Positions 8,646 to 17,888 of a stretch of DNA of 64,000 bases are shown one piece after another. How positions within the stretch are numbered: the first letter of the stretch is position 1; each line of letters opens with the position of its first letter. The position numbers and the translations under genes are program-made. Location: assembly GCA_034111645.1 (NCBI GenBank), contig JAWUWW010000022.1, forward strand, positions 62,001-126,000, read 5' to 3'. Origin of the DNA: CANLBN01 sp034111645 (GTDB lineage Bacteria; Pseudomonadota; Gammaproteobacteria; Pseudomonadales; Cellvibrionaceae). The notes below the pieces were generated by a model that saw nothing but the letters and a program-made list of their open reading frames with translations, searched no databases and was not told the DNA's origin.

Positions 8646-9731
8646 TTACTGATTTAAAAAAGGTATAAAAGCCTTAGAGTGAACAACACGATATTTGTTT
8701 TCAGTGTCTTCATTATCATACAGAATAAAGTATGCGGCTATATTTTCTTTTTCACTTAAGTCTAAAGCAGCTTCTTCACCTAGAACATTTAGCGCTGTTG
8801 CTAAGGCGTCTGCTTTTGCTGTTGTGTCTGCAATGACCGACACTGATGCAATATTATGTCTGACAGGTCCACCGCTTATCGGATCAATAGTATGCGAGAA
8901 ACGGGTCCCATTTTCCTCAAAATAATTTCTATAGTCGCCAGATGTTGCTATAGCTTGATCGGTTAAGTGAACGATCTTCTGGACAGATTTTTGTAATAAT
9001 GAAGGTACCTCTATACCTAAACGCCAAGATTCCTTGTCTTTATTCAGTCCTTTTACCTTAACTTCGCCACCTATTTCTACCAAATAATTATCAATCTTTT
9101 TCGAACTTAATAATTCGGCAATCTTATCAACACCATAACCTTTTGCAACTGCTGATAAATCTATACGTATTGATTTCAGCTTTTTAATTGAAGTATTTTC
9201 TTTATCAAGTATTAAGTTTGTCCAGCCAACATTAGACAATATTGTATCTAATAATTGTTGATCTGGTATTTTCTGATCATCATTGCTACCAGCTCCAAAG
9301 CCCCACAAGTCGACTAAAGGCCCAACTGTTATATCAAAACGACCATTAGTTAAAAGAGAAATACTCTGGCTTAGCTCTAAGACGTTAAAAAAATCTGGTG
9401 ATATTTTTTGCCACGTATTAACCGATGAATTGTTAAAAATCGATATTTCAGAATCAGCTATGTAAGTAGACATTTCTTTATTGATACCGATCAAAAGTTT
9501 ATCGACATCAATTTGCAATTCATATTTATCAATATTGTCAGGAGGATCAACAACTGTAATATTATAACTTGTGCCCATTGTCGGGCCAGTGATCAATAAA
9601 GCTTCGACCGATGAACGTTTATCGCAAGAGCCTAAAAAGATGATGAAAAATAGACATGCTACAAACAACAACGAGGCTTTTAAAAAAAGCCTCGTTGTTA
9701 ACTTATTGGAGTAATGAATAATTAAAGCCAT
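8646..9731 (-). CDS. apbE: FAD:protein FMN transferase ApbE (lipoprotein)
   Basis: The enzyme attaches FMN from FAD to threonines of NqrB and NqrC. The 361-residue product has a lipoprotein signal peptide with lipobox LGSC (Cys36), so it is anchored in the periplasm. Family motifs follow: TMGTSYNITV (about 50-60), a central KGYGVDK with the GGEVKVKG stretch, and the C-terminal FSHTIDPISGG metal/FAD region. It follows nqrF by 61 nt and precedes nqrM, as expected for an NQR maturation gene. A perfect 15 bp hairpin (9667-9699) lies within the codons of its signal peptide. Confidence 0.93.
   Translation of the reverse strand: MALIIHYSNKLTTRLFLKASLLFVACLFFIIFLGSCDKRSSVEALLITGPTMGTSYNITVVDPPDNIDKYELQIDVDKLLIGINKEMSTYIADSEISIFNNSSVNTWQKISPDFFNVLELSQSISLLTNGRFDITVGPLVDLWGFGAGSNDDQKIPDQQLLDTILSNVGWTNLILDKENTSIKKLKSIRIDLSAVAKGYGVDKIAELLSSKKIDNYLVEIGGEVKVKGLNKDKESWRLGIEVPSLLQKSVQKIVHLTDQAIATSGDYRNYFEENGTRFSHTIDPISGGPVRHNIASVSVIADTTAKADALATALNVLGEEAALDLSEKENIAAYFILYDNEDTENKYRVVHSKAFIPFLNQ
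9667..9699 (-). promoter_or_regulatory. Perfect 15 bp hairpin at the start of apbE coding sequence
   Basis: Arms 9667-9681 and 9685-9699 are perfectly complementary with a loop of three A/T bases, and sit 33-65 nt into the apbE reading frame. Neither strand shows a U-run after the hairpin, so it is not a classical terminator. It could slow translation or limit expression of apbE and nqrM relative to the NQR subunits (inference). Confidence 0.55.
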
Positions 9732-9792
9732 TTAGATTTAGTAAATACTCGATTTTAAAACTCTGTTTTAGTGAGGTTTGAGACAATAAGCC

Positions 9793-11016
9793 TTAACCAC
9801 CAAAGTCATCAAGCATAATATTTTCATCTTCAACACCCATATTTTTAAGCATAGTAATAACTGCTTGATTCATCATAGGTGGCCCGCACATATAGTATTC
9901 ACAATCTTCCGGTGCAGGATGTTCTTTAAGATATTCCTCTAACAATACGTTATGAATAAAACCAGTTAAACCATCCCAATTATCTTCAGGTTGTGGATCA
10001 GATAGTGCAACGTGCCATTCAAAGTTTTTATTTTCAGAAGCAAGCGAGTCGTAATCTTCTTTGTAAAATAATTCACGTAATGATCTTGCACCATACCAAA
10101 AACTAATTTTTCTTTTGCTATTTAAGCGACGTAACTGGTCGAAAATATGTGATCGCATTGGAGCCATGCCAGCACCACCACCAACGAATATCATTTCGGC
10201 ATCGGTTTCTTTAGCAAAAAACTCACCAAATGGACCGAACACATTAATTTTATCACCTGGTTTCATATTGAAAACATACGACGACATAATGCCGGGAGGA
10301 ATGCCCTGAGCACCCGGAGGTGGCGTTGCAATACGAATATTAAACTTAACAACACCAAGTTCTTCTGGGTAGTTAGCCATCGAGTAAGCGCGAATAGTGG
10401 TATCGTTTACCTTAGATTCTAGTTTAAAGAATCCAAAGCGCTCCCAGTCACCACGATATTCTTTTTCAATATCAAAATCACTGTATTTAACGTGATGAGG
10501 AGGAACTTCAAGCTGCACATAACCACCAGCACGAAAATCAACATTTTCACCTTCTGGTAATTTCAACGTTAATTCTTTAATAAATGTAGCTACGTTTGGA
10601 TTAGATTCAACCACGCATTCCCATTGCTTCACACCAAAGACGTCGTCTTCAACTTCAACCTCCATATCTTGCTTTACAGCTACCTGGCAAGATAGGCGCC
10701 AACCTTCTTTGGCTTCGCGTTTTGTAAAATGAGATTCTTCTGTTGGGAGAATACCACCACCACCAGACTCAATAATACACTTACATTGAGCGCAACTGCC
10801 GCCACCACCACAAGCTGATGGTAAAAATAGACCGGCGTCGGCTAAAGTATTTAATAGCTTACCACCAGCAGGAACCGTTATTTTCTTTTCGTGATTAACG
10901 GTAATCGTTACATCACCCGAACTCACTAATTTTGCTCTTGCCGATAGAATTACAGCAACTAGTGCAAGCACCAACGCCGTGAACATGGCAACACCTAGAA
11001 TAATTTCAATTTCCAT
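9793..11016 (-). CDS. nqrF: Na+-translocating NADH:quinone reductase subunit F
   Basis: Electron-entry subunit: it oxidises NADH with FAD and passes electrons through a 2Fe-2S centre. Length is 407 residues (V. cholerae about 408). An N-terminal membrane helix (about 4-26) is followed by a ferredoxin domain with Cys69, Cys75, Cys78 and Cys110 in the C-x5-C-x2-C...C spacing, then a ferredoxin-reductase module with the FAD motif RAYSMANYP, the nucleotide motif GGGAGMAPMRSH, and the C-terminal YMCGPPMM...DDFGG. It lies 20 nt after nqrE. Confidence 0.97.
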   Translation of the reverse strand: MEIEIILGVAMFTALVLALVAVILSARAKLVSSGDVTITVNHEKKITVPAGGKLLNTLADAGLFLPSACGGGGSCAQCKCIIESGGGGILPTEESHFTKREAKEGWRLSCQVAVKQDMEVEVEDDVFGVKQWECVVESNPNVATFIKELTLKLPEGENVDFRAGGYVQLEVPPHHVKYSDFDIEKEYRGDWERFGFFKLESKVNDTTIRAYSMANYPEELGVVKFNIRIATPPPGAQGIPPGIMSSYVFNMKPGDKINVFGPFGEFFAKETDAEMIFVGGGAGMAPMRSHIFDQLRRLNSKRKISFWYGARSLRELFYKEDYDSLASENKNFEWHVALSDPQPEDNWDGLTGFIHNVLLEEYLKEHPAPEDCEYYMCGPPMMNQAVITMLKNMGVEDENIMLDDFGG

Positions 11017-11036
11017 AATGTTCTTTTACCTCACTT

Positions 11037-11645
11037 TTATAGATCGATGCCGCCAAAAGACATAAAACCTAACGACATTAAACCTACTGTGATAAACGTA
11101 ATGCCCAAACCACGCAAACCTTCGGGCACATCACTGTATTTCATTTTTTCACGAATGCCCGCAAGCGCCGTGATCGCCAAAGCCCAACCAACACCAGAGC
11201 CAACACCAAATACTAGGCTTTCACTGAAGTTATAATCACGCTCAACCATAAACAATGATGCACCCAGAATCGCGCAATTCACTGTAATTAATGGCAAGAA
11301 AACACCCAGAGCGTTATAAAGAGCTGGCACATATTTATCGAGGAACATTTCCAAGATCTGTACTAGTGCTGCAATTACACCTATATACGTAATTAAACCC
11401 AAAAAGCTCAAATCAACGTCAGGTAAGCCAGCCCAAGCTAAAGCACCATCAGCTAAAAGATACGTATACAGAAGATTATTTACCGGTGTCGTTATCGCCA
11501 ACACGACAATAACTGCTACGCCAAGACCTAAGGCCGATTCAACTTTTTTAGAGACGGCAATAAAAGTACACATACCTAAGAAAAAGGCTAACGCCATGTT
11601 CTCGATAAAAATTGCGCGAACAAATAAACTAAGTAATGCTTCCAT
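11037..11645 (-). CDS. nqrE: Na+-translocating NADH:quinone reductase subunit E
   Basis: Integral membrane subunit of 202 residues with six hydrophobic segments. It belongs to the RnfA/NqrE family and pairs with NqrD around a membrane iron centre. The signature region FLGMCTFIAVSKK near the N-terminus and NCAILGASLFMVERDY in the middle supply the conserved cysteines. The start codon overlaps the nqrD stop by 1 nt (TAATG arrangement), so the two are translationally coupled. Confidence 0.96.
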   Translation of the reverse strand: MEALLSLFVRAIFIENMALAFFLGMCTFIAVSKKVESALGLGVAVIVVLAITTPVNNLLYTYLLADGALAWAGLPDVDLSFLGLITYIGVIAALVQILEMFLDKYVPALYNALGVFLPLITVNCAILGASLFMVERDYNFSESLVFGVGSGVGWALAITALAGIREKMKYSDVPEGLRGLGITFITVGLMSLGFMSFGGIDL

Positions 11646-12304
11646 TAGTGAGCCTCCCGACCTTGAGTATTCGGTGCAATTTTAAATTCATCCACTTCAA
11701 CCTGATCTTTTTTGAATGCACGGAGAGCCCAAATAAAGAAACCAATAAGAAAGAATGCACTTGGTGGTAACAACAGCATACCGTTTGAAACGTACCATCC
11801 ACCTTCTGTCGCTAATGGCAAGATCTCGAAACCCAGAAGCTTTCCAGAGCCAAAGAGCTCACGGAAAAACGCCAATATAAGCAGTAACACACTGTAACCA
11901 ATTCCATTTCCAATACCGTCTAAGAAACTTGGTATTGGTGGATTTTTCATTGCAAATGCTTCTGCCCTACCCATCACAATACAGTTTGTAATAATCAAAC
12001 CCACAAATACGGATAATTGTTTACTTATATCATAAGCAACGGCTTTCAATATTTGGTCAACAACAATAACCAATGATGCAATGATGATCATTTGCACTAT
12101 AATCCGAATACTGCTTGGCGCATAATTACGCACTAGCGATACGAAAAAATTTGAAAAGCCTGTGACTATTGTTACTGCAATACACATAACAATAGTCACT
12201 TTAAGACTGCTAGTCACCGCTAACGCTGAGCAAATACCAAGTATTTGCAATGCTATAGGATTATTCTCAAAAACGGGCTTGAATAATAAATCTTTAAATT
12301 TCAT
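11645..12304 (-). CDS. nqrD: Na+-translocating NADH:quinone reductase subunit D
   Basis: Membrane subunit of 219 residues in the RnfE/NqrD family, with six predicted membrane segments. It carries the conserved LGICSALAVTSSLK near the N-terminus and VGLIITNCIVMGRAEAFA in the middle; their cysteines face those of NqrE. Its start is 2 nt after the nqrC stop. The polar C-terminal tail (about 195-219) is cytoplasmic. Confidence 0.96.
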   Translation of the reverse strand: MKFKDLLFKPVFENNPIALQILGICSALAVTSSLKVTIVMCIAVTIVTGFSNFFVSLVRNYAPSSIRIIVQMIIIASLVIVVDQILKAVAYDISKQLSVFVGLIITNCIVMGRAEAFAMKNPPIPSFLDGIGNGIGYSVLLLILAFFRELFGSGKLLGFEILPLATEGGWYVSNGMLLLPPSAFFLIGFFIWALRAFKKDQVEVDEFKIAPNTQGREAH

Positions 12305-12306
12305 GA

Positions 12307-13089
12307 TTAAGCTTCTCCACTTTTGAGATTATTTAAATATTTTGAATAACCCATATCGCCCATCCAAAACTTCACTAAATTATCAACGCCACGACTAGTT
12401 AATGTTGCGCCAGATAAGCCATCAATTTTGTATTCAGAGTCTGGAGTATTAGCATCAACCTTACCTTTAAGAATTGATAACGCTACATCCTCACCTTGAT
12501 AGACTTTCTTTCCTTGCCATTGCGCTTTCCAACTTGGATTATCGACTTCTCCACCCAATCCAGGTGTTTCTGCGTGTTCATAAAAAGTAATACCTGAAAC
12601 CGTATTGAAATCTGACTCTAAAGAAATAAACCCATAAAGTGTTGACCACAAACCATAGCCTTTAATAGGCAATATAATTTTCTTGATCTGATCGCCTTCA
12701 TTAACAATATAAACTTCTGAGTATTTGACACGACGGTTTATTTTAGCAATATCGACATCAGCTGCAAGTTCATCTGACAAAGCAGGATCTTTTGATGCTT
12801 TGCGTTGATCATAGGTTTCAGAGTTTACTGCGTCGCTGTATTCGCCTGAATCTAAGTCAACGATTTTAGTCGTGACTCTTTCAAACATTTCATTAATCGA
12901 TTTGCCATCAATAATGCCTTGATCGTATAAACCACCGGCTCTAAGTATATTGATTTTAAAATCCTTAGCTTTGTTGGCAATTTGTGCTGGCTTTAGCATT
13001 ACTGCTGCAGTTGACACAATAATGGAACAAACCAGACAAAGTAAAAAGGCAACAATAAAGGTTTTTTGAACTGAATCTTTATTAGACAC
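12307..13089 (-). CDS. nqrC: Na+-translocating NADH:quinone reductase subunit C
   Basis: A 260-residue periplasmic subunit with one N-terminal membrane helix (about 9-31) and a covalently bound FMN. The flavinylation motif is DGLSGATLTS at 223-232; by family knowledge FMN is attached by ApbE to the threonine of SGAT or of the following TS, here Thr229/Thr231. It overlaps the nqrB end by 8 nt. Confidence 0.95.
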   Translation of the reverse strand: MSNKDSVQKTFIVAFLLCLVCSIIVSTAAVMLKPAQIANKAKDFKINILRAGGLYDQGIIDGKSINEMFERVTTKIVDLDSGEYSDAVNSETYDQRKASKDPALSDELAADVDIAKINRRVKYSEVYIVNEGDQIKKIILPIKGYGLWSTLYGFISLESDFNTVSGITFYEHAETPGLGGEVDNPSWKAQWQGKKVYQGEDVALSILKGKVDANTPDSEYKIDGLSGATLTSRGVDNLVKFWMGDMGYSKYLNNLKSGEA

Positions 13090-14281
13090 GCGCTAATCTC
13101 CTTTTAACATTTGCCTGAACCACAAAGTGATCAATAAGTGGAGCAAATAAATTAGCAAATAAAATAGCTAGCATAATACCCTCTGGAAAAGCTGGATTAA
13201 CTACTCTGATTAGAATCGTCATAAGACCAATTAATGCACCAAACCAAAACTTACCTGTATTAGTCATGGATGAAGAAACAGGATCTGTTGCCATAAACAC
13301 CATACCAAAGGCAAATCCACCCATTACCAAATGCCAATACCAAGGCACATTAAACATATAGTTTGTTTCTGAACCGATAAAGTTAAACAAGGTTGATGTA
13401 ACAACCATACCAATCATAACACCAGCCATAATGCGCCAAGAGGCAATTTTTGTAAGTAATAAAACTGCACCGCCTACAAAAATCATTAAGGTAGAAACTT
13501 CACCAATAGAGCCATGTACATTACCAATAAATGCATTCATCCAGCCGCTGCTTCCACCTAGAGCTTCTATGCCGCTGCTCGCCGCTAGCGATAAGTTAGT
13601 CGCACCGGTATATCCATCGACAGCTGTCCAAACAGAATCGCCAGACATATAAGCAGGATAGGCAAAATATAGGAAAGCTCGACCTGTTAGTGCAGGGTTT
13701 AAGAAATTTTTACCAGTACCACCAAAAACTTCTTTACCAATAACGACACCAAAGCTAATACCTAAGGCGGCTTGCCAAAGAGGTAAATCAGGTGGGCAAA
13801 TTAATGCAAACAAGACTGAAGTAACAAAGAAGCCTTCGTTGACCTCATGCCCACGCTTTATGGCAAAAAGGACCTCCCAAAAACCACCTACAATAAAGGT
13901 AACTGCATAGATGGGTAAAAAATAAGCGGCGCCATGCCAAAAATTATCCCAAACACTATTAGGATTATAACTAGCAAAGAGTTCGATCAATGTTCCATGC
14001 CAACCTTCTACAGCACCTAAGCCAAGCTCAGCCATAATAGTATTAGCTTGAAAACCTAAATTGTACATTCCATAAAACATTGCTGGAAAAGTACATAGCC
14101 AGACAGTAATCATAATACGCTTAAGGTCAATACCGTCGCGCACATGTGATGTTGTTTTGGTCACCGAACTGGGTCGATAAAAAATAGTATCTACCGCTTC
14201 ATAAAGTGCATACCAACTTTCATACTTGCCACCCTTCTGAAAATGGGGCTCCATATTGTCAAGGACTGATCTCAAATTCAT
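13082..14281 (-). CDS. nqrB: Na+-translocating NADH:quinone reductase subunit B
   Basis: The largest membrane subunit, 399 residues with about ten membrane helices and a cytoplasmic N-terminus (1-55). It carries riboflavin and a covalent FMN. The flavinylation site reads DGYTGATNL (222-230), with Thr227 as the likely acceptor; the TGAT form instead of SGAT is conservative. The conserved GKEVFGGTGKNFLNPAL stretch is present (182-198). It starts 2 nt after nqrA ends and overlaps nqrC. Confidence 0.96.
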   Translation of the reverse strand: MNLRSVLDNMEPHFQKGGKYESWYALYEAVDTIFYRPSSVTKTTSHVRDGIDLKRIMITVWLCTFPAMFYGMYNLGFQANTIMAELGLGAVEGWHGTLIELFASYNPNSVWDNFWHGAAYFLPIYAVTFIVGGFWEVLFAIKRGHEVNEGFFVTSVLFALICPPDLPLWQAALGISFGVVIGKEVFGGTGKNFLNPALTGRAFLYFAYPAYMSGDSVWTAVDGYTGATNLSLAASSGIEALGGSSGWMNAFIGNVHGSIGEVSTLMIFVGGAVLLLTKIASWRIMAGVMIGMVVTSTLFNFIGSETNYMFNVPWYWHLVMGGFAFGMVFMATDPVSSSMTNTGKFWFGALIGLMTILIRVVNPAFPEGIMLAILFANLFAPLIDHFVVQANVKRRLARV

Positions 14282-14283
14282 AA

Positions 14284-15627
14284 TTACCCCTCTTTCTCTA
14301 TAAGTGTAAGGTTATCTCTCAAAATAGGACCGTATTCGTACTTACCTGGACAAACATACGTACAAAGTGCCAGATCTTCTTCATCCAACTCTAAACACCC
14401 TAGCTTTTGAGCCATAGTTGTGTCACCTACAATTAATGATCGTAAAAGTTGAGTTGGCAAAATATCTAGCGGCATTATTTTTTCGTAAGCACCTACAGGC
14501 ACCATTGCACGCTCACTACCGCTAGTAGTTGTAGTAAAATCAAATTTCTTATCTTTAAAAAATTGTGAGGCATATATACCAAGAGTTGAAAAATAATTAA
14601 AACCAGGGCGAAGATAATGCAGCATAGGCCTATCATTGCCTTCGACAAGTACACTAACCTGCTGATGATAACGACCAAGATAAGCTAATGCCCCCTTAGC
14701 AATTCGACCACCAAAAACGGAACCGGAGATAACACGGTTATTTTGGCCTTCTAGTTCACCGGCTGTTAGCTCATCTAAACTAGCCCCTAAACGTGTCTTT
14801 AGCAAACGCGGCTTAGAAACTTGAGGGCCAGCCAAAGAGACCACTCGGTCGGTATAAACTTTACCAGTGGTAAAAAGATGACCAAAAGCAATAACATCTT
14901 GGTAACCAATAGTCCAAACGATTTTATTGATACTCACTGGCGCTAGGAAGTGGATATGTGTGCCTGAGTTGCCCGCCGGATGAACGCCAGCAAATGTCTC
15001 TACTTTAAGCTTTGGATTATTTGGAATAGACATATCTGCATCAACAGCCTTGCAAACATAAACCACACCTTCTGTTAGCTTAGTTAATAACATTAAGCCA
15101 AGACTAAAAGCTTCAGCTTGAGACGCTATAACGATTTTAGGATCAGCCGCCAAAGGATTTGTATCCATTGCATTAACAAAAATAGCAGTAGCGGTGGCAT
15201 CTATAGCAGGTATTTTACTGTAGGGACGAGTTCTAAATGCTGACCACTGACCAGATTCAGCAAGAGTTTCAATAATACTCTTAGCACTGAGACCAGCTAT
15301 TTTTTCGGGCTTATAATGTTTAAACTCAACAGCCTCGTCACCTTTAACATCGATAACTACAGACTGTAAAACACGGCGCGCACCACGATTAATTGCCGCG
15401 ACCGTACCTGAGGCAGGTGATGTGAAGCAAACACCCTCAGTTTTTTTATCGGTAAATAATAACTGCCCTAGCTTAACCTTATCGCCTTCTTTAACGGCCA
15501 TGGTTGGCTTCATGCCATGATAATCAAGACCGATAACTGCGACTGAGCGCGCTTTAGGTGCATCGTTAATGACTTGTTCGGGATTACCGCTTATGGGTAA
15601 ATCCAATCCTCGACGGATTTTGATCAT
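14284..15627 (-). CDS. nqrA: Na+-translocating NADH:quinone reductase subunit A
   Basis: First gene of the leftward operon and the peripheral quinone-associated subunit, 447 residues. The N-terminus MIKIRRGLDLPISG, the GVHPAGNSGTHIHFL stretch and the C-terminal CTYVCPGKYEYG are family hallmarks. The start ATG is preceded by TTAGG with an 8 nt spacer. A short A/T hairpin (15656-15676) lies in the leader 29-49 nt upstream. Confidence 0.97.
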   Translation of the reverse strand: MIKIRRGLDLPISGNPEQVINDAPKARSVAVIGLDYHGMKPTMAVKEGDKVKLGQLLFTDKKTEGVCFTSPASGTVAAINRGARRVLQSVVIDVKGDEAVEFKHYKPEKIAGLSAKSIIETLAESGQWSAFRTRPYSKIPAIDATATAIFVNAMDTNPLAADPKIVIASQAEAFSLGLMLLTKLTEGVVYVCKAVDADMSIPNNPKLKVETFAGVHPAGNSGTHIHFLAPVSINKIVWTIGYQDVIAFGHLFTTGKVYTDRVVSLAGPQVSKPRLLKTRLGASLDELTAGELEGQNNRVISGSVFGGRIAKGALAYLGRYHQQVSVLVEGNDRPMLHYLRPGFNYFSTLGIYASQFFKDKKFDFTTTTSGSERAMVPVGAYEKIMPLDILPTQLLRSLIVGDTTMAQKLGCLELDEEDLALCTYVCPGKYEYGPILRDNLTLIEKEG

Positions 15628-16039
15628 ATATCAAACCTAATTGTTGGAGGGATACAAAAAATGACATTCATTTTTTATTTGTTACACAAACAAGATCGTA
15701 ACAAACTTCAAGAAACAGCTAAATAGGGGAACATGGTTCTTGAATCACATGCCAAATTAAACTAAGTGTAGACTAACGCACAGAAAACCATATGCAATTT
15801 CACAAAAAACTAATTATAAAGAGCTATAAGTCACCTTGCCAGCAAAAATAGTATCAATTACAACAAAGATTGATAAATAGCCTTTAATCAAAAGCTTTTT
15901 AAAAAATAAATTATTTACACGCCTTAAAAATGTTATCTTTGAAAGATATTGGTTAATTAGCAAACAACTCTTGGCCAAGCTATCAGATAAAGCAAAATCT
16001 GAACAAGCTCATAAACTAACCCTTGCGATATAATAAAAC
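15628..16039 (-). promoter_or_regulatory. nqr operon leader and promoter region
   Basis: This 412 bp gap separates gap from nqrA, both leftward, and must hold the nqr promoter. On the minus strand there is a TATAAT-like -10 element at 15813-15818 without a clear -35 at normal spacing, and a 9 bp A/T inverted repeat with a 3 nt loop (15656-15664 / 15668-15676) just before the ribosome site. No binding site of a known regulator was recognised. Confidence 0.4.
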
Positions 16040-16060
16040 TTATCTTTGTGGATAAGTTTT
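16035..16060 (-). terminator. Terminator of gap, overlapping its stop codon
   Basis: Perfect 10 bp inverted repeat, arms 16035-16044 and 16051-16060, loop of 6 nt. On the minus strand the arm ends in TTTT and is followed by an AT-rich stretch. The gap stop codon (16040-16042) lies inside the arm. Confidence 0.7.
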
Positions 16061-17488
16061 GTAAATAACACCTGCAATTTGCTCAAGGCAACGCATGACT
16101 TGGCAGCTGTAACCAAATTCATTGTCATACCAACAATAAACCACACAGCTGTCGTCACTAACAATAGTCGCACGACTGTCAAACACACACGCTTTTCTAT
16201 TACCTACGAAATCACTTGAAACAACTTCTGGTGAATTCGTGTAATCAATTTGTTGTTGCAATGGCGAATGCAAAGCAACTTCGCGAATATAGTCGTTCAA
16301 TGCTTCTTTAGTTGTTGGTTTTTCTAACTGAAGGTTTAAAATCGCCATTGATACATTAGGGGTTGGAACACGAATAGAGTTACCTGTTAATTTACCTGCC
16401 AACTCAGGAATGGCCTTTTGTACCGCACTAGCTGCACCGGTCTCGGTCAACACCATATTTAAAGCTGCACTGCGGCCCCGACGCTCACCACTGTGATAAT
16501 TGTCAATTAGATTTTGGTCATTAGTATATGAATGAACCGTTTCAACGTGGCCACGTTTGATACCATACTCATCTAGCAATGCTTTAAGAATAGGTGTTAT
16601 GGCATTTGTTGTACACGATGCTGCCGAAATTATTTTATCGCTGTCTTCAATAGTATTATTATTAATTCCAAAGACGATATTTTTTAGATCACCTTTTCCA
16701 GGGGCCGTTAACAATACTTTATTAACTCCTGTACATGCTAAGTGCTGAGATAGACCAACCTCATCTCGCCAAACACCCGTATTATCAACCACTATCGCAT
16801 TATCGATACCATAATCATGGTAATTTATTTCTGTAGGTGAGTTGGCATAAATGACCTTTACTTCCGAGCCATTGCAAATCAACGTATCAGTTTCTTCGTC
16901 AACACGAATAGTACCTTTAAAACTACCGTGAACAGAATCGCGACGCAATAAACTCGCGCGCTTTACTAAGTCGTTACCTTTACCTTTGCGCACTACAATT
17001 GCTCTAAGACGCAATAAATCGCCGCCACCAGTCTTTTCTAAAATCAAACGTGCCATTAAGCGACCTATACGACCAAAGCCATAAAGAACAACATCTTGTG
17101 GCTGTGCAAGTGAAACACTTTTGGAGTCAACAAAGTCAGCAAGCTCGATCTCTACCCATGCATCAATATCAGCGATTGCACCTAAAGACATATATTTTAC
17201 AGCTAACTTACCCAAGTCTATATGGGCTGAACCTAGGCCAAGCTTTATAATAGACTGTAACAGCGGAAAGGTTTCAAATTCGGAAAGCTCATTTTTTTCG
17301 ACCTGACGCACAGCACGATGATATTTTAAGATATCGATAACAGATCGATTAATTAATGAACGCCCATAAATATATATTTTTACATTATTTTCACGGTAAA
17401 GCTTACCGATCATAGGGATCATAGCTTCGGCCAAGGCCTCCCGCTCTTTCCAATCTTTAAAATAATCATCTGGCTTAGGTCGATTCAC
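16040..17488 (-). CDS. gap: Glyceraldehyde-3-phosphate dehydrogenase, long form
   Basis: NAD(P)-dependent oxidation of glyceraldehyde 3-phosphate to 1,3-bisphosphoglycerate, or the reverse. The 482 residues exceed the usual 330-340: about 125 N-terminal residues (helical, charged, starting MNRPKPDDYFKDW) precede the Rossmann motif YGFGRIGR. The catalytic motif ASCTTNAI has Cys292, and the C-terminal WYDNEFGYSCQV is present. This long form sits beside mfd and nqr in Pseudomonas too (PA3001, from memory). It may serve gluconeogenesis, with a separate short Gap elsewhere (inference). It is divergent from mfd. Confidence 0.93.
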   Translation of the reverse strand: MNRPKPDDYFKDWKEREALAEAMIPMIGKLYRENNVKIYIYGRSLINRSVIDILKYHRAVRQVEKNELSEFETFPLLQSIIKLGLGSAHIDLGKLAVKYMSLGAIADIDAWVEIELADFVDSKSVSLAQPQDVVLYGFGRIGRLMARLILEKTGGGDLLRLRAIVVRKGKGNDLVKRASLLRRDSVHGSFKGTIRVDEETDTLICNGSEVKVIYANSPTEINYHDYGIDNAIVVDNTGVWRDEVGLSQHLACTGVNKVLLTAPGKGDLKNIVFGINNNTIEDSDKIISAASCTTNAITPILKALLDEYGIKRGHVETVHSYTNDQNLIDNYHSGERRGRSAALNMVLTETGAASAVQKAIPELAGKLTGNSIRVPTPNVSMAILNLQLEKPTTKEALNDYIREVALHSPLQQQIDYTNSPEVVSSDFVGNRKACVFDSRATIVSDDSCVVYCWYDNEFGYSCQVMRCLEQIAGVIYKTYPQR

Positions 17489-17888
17489 TAGAGGTACCTT
17501 TTAATATATGTTGATTTGAGCAGTTTATTAATGGCGAATAGCCAACAAAGAAACACTAGATATGCCCCCATTAGATAACTTTACATAATGGATACTTAAC
17601 GGCTAAATTCTTTACAGGATGTCTTTTTGTAATGAGCCTTACAAAAAAAGCGCGCATATTATCTTAGTTACGAAGTATAAGTGCAAGCTTAAAGCCCTTT
17701 TCTATATGCCAAAAATTAAAACCCAAAACATTGTGAAAAATAAAGAGACTCTTAGCCTCAGGTTATATAAAATGATTGTGGTTTTATTTTTTGATAAAAT
17801 TATAGTATCAACTCCTAAAATACTGATCTAAATACCTTGTTTGAATCTTTATTAATTATTCATTTTTACATTGTGATAATACTTTTAC
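17489..17888. promoter_or_regulatory. Divergent promoter region between gap and mfd
   Basis: A 400 bp AT-rich gap between divergent genes that must carry both promoters. I see no convincing gene, operator palindrome or structured RNA here. Confidence 0.4.

Noticed and set aside
15656..15676. Terminator or riboswitch in the nqrA leader
   Set aside because: The 9 bp stem is almost only A-T with a 3 nt loop; no known riboswitch sequence was recognised.
17619..17831. 70-codon reading frame in the gap-mfd divergent region
   Set aside because: No ribosome site, low-complexity AT-driven residues, no family features.
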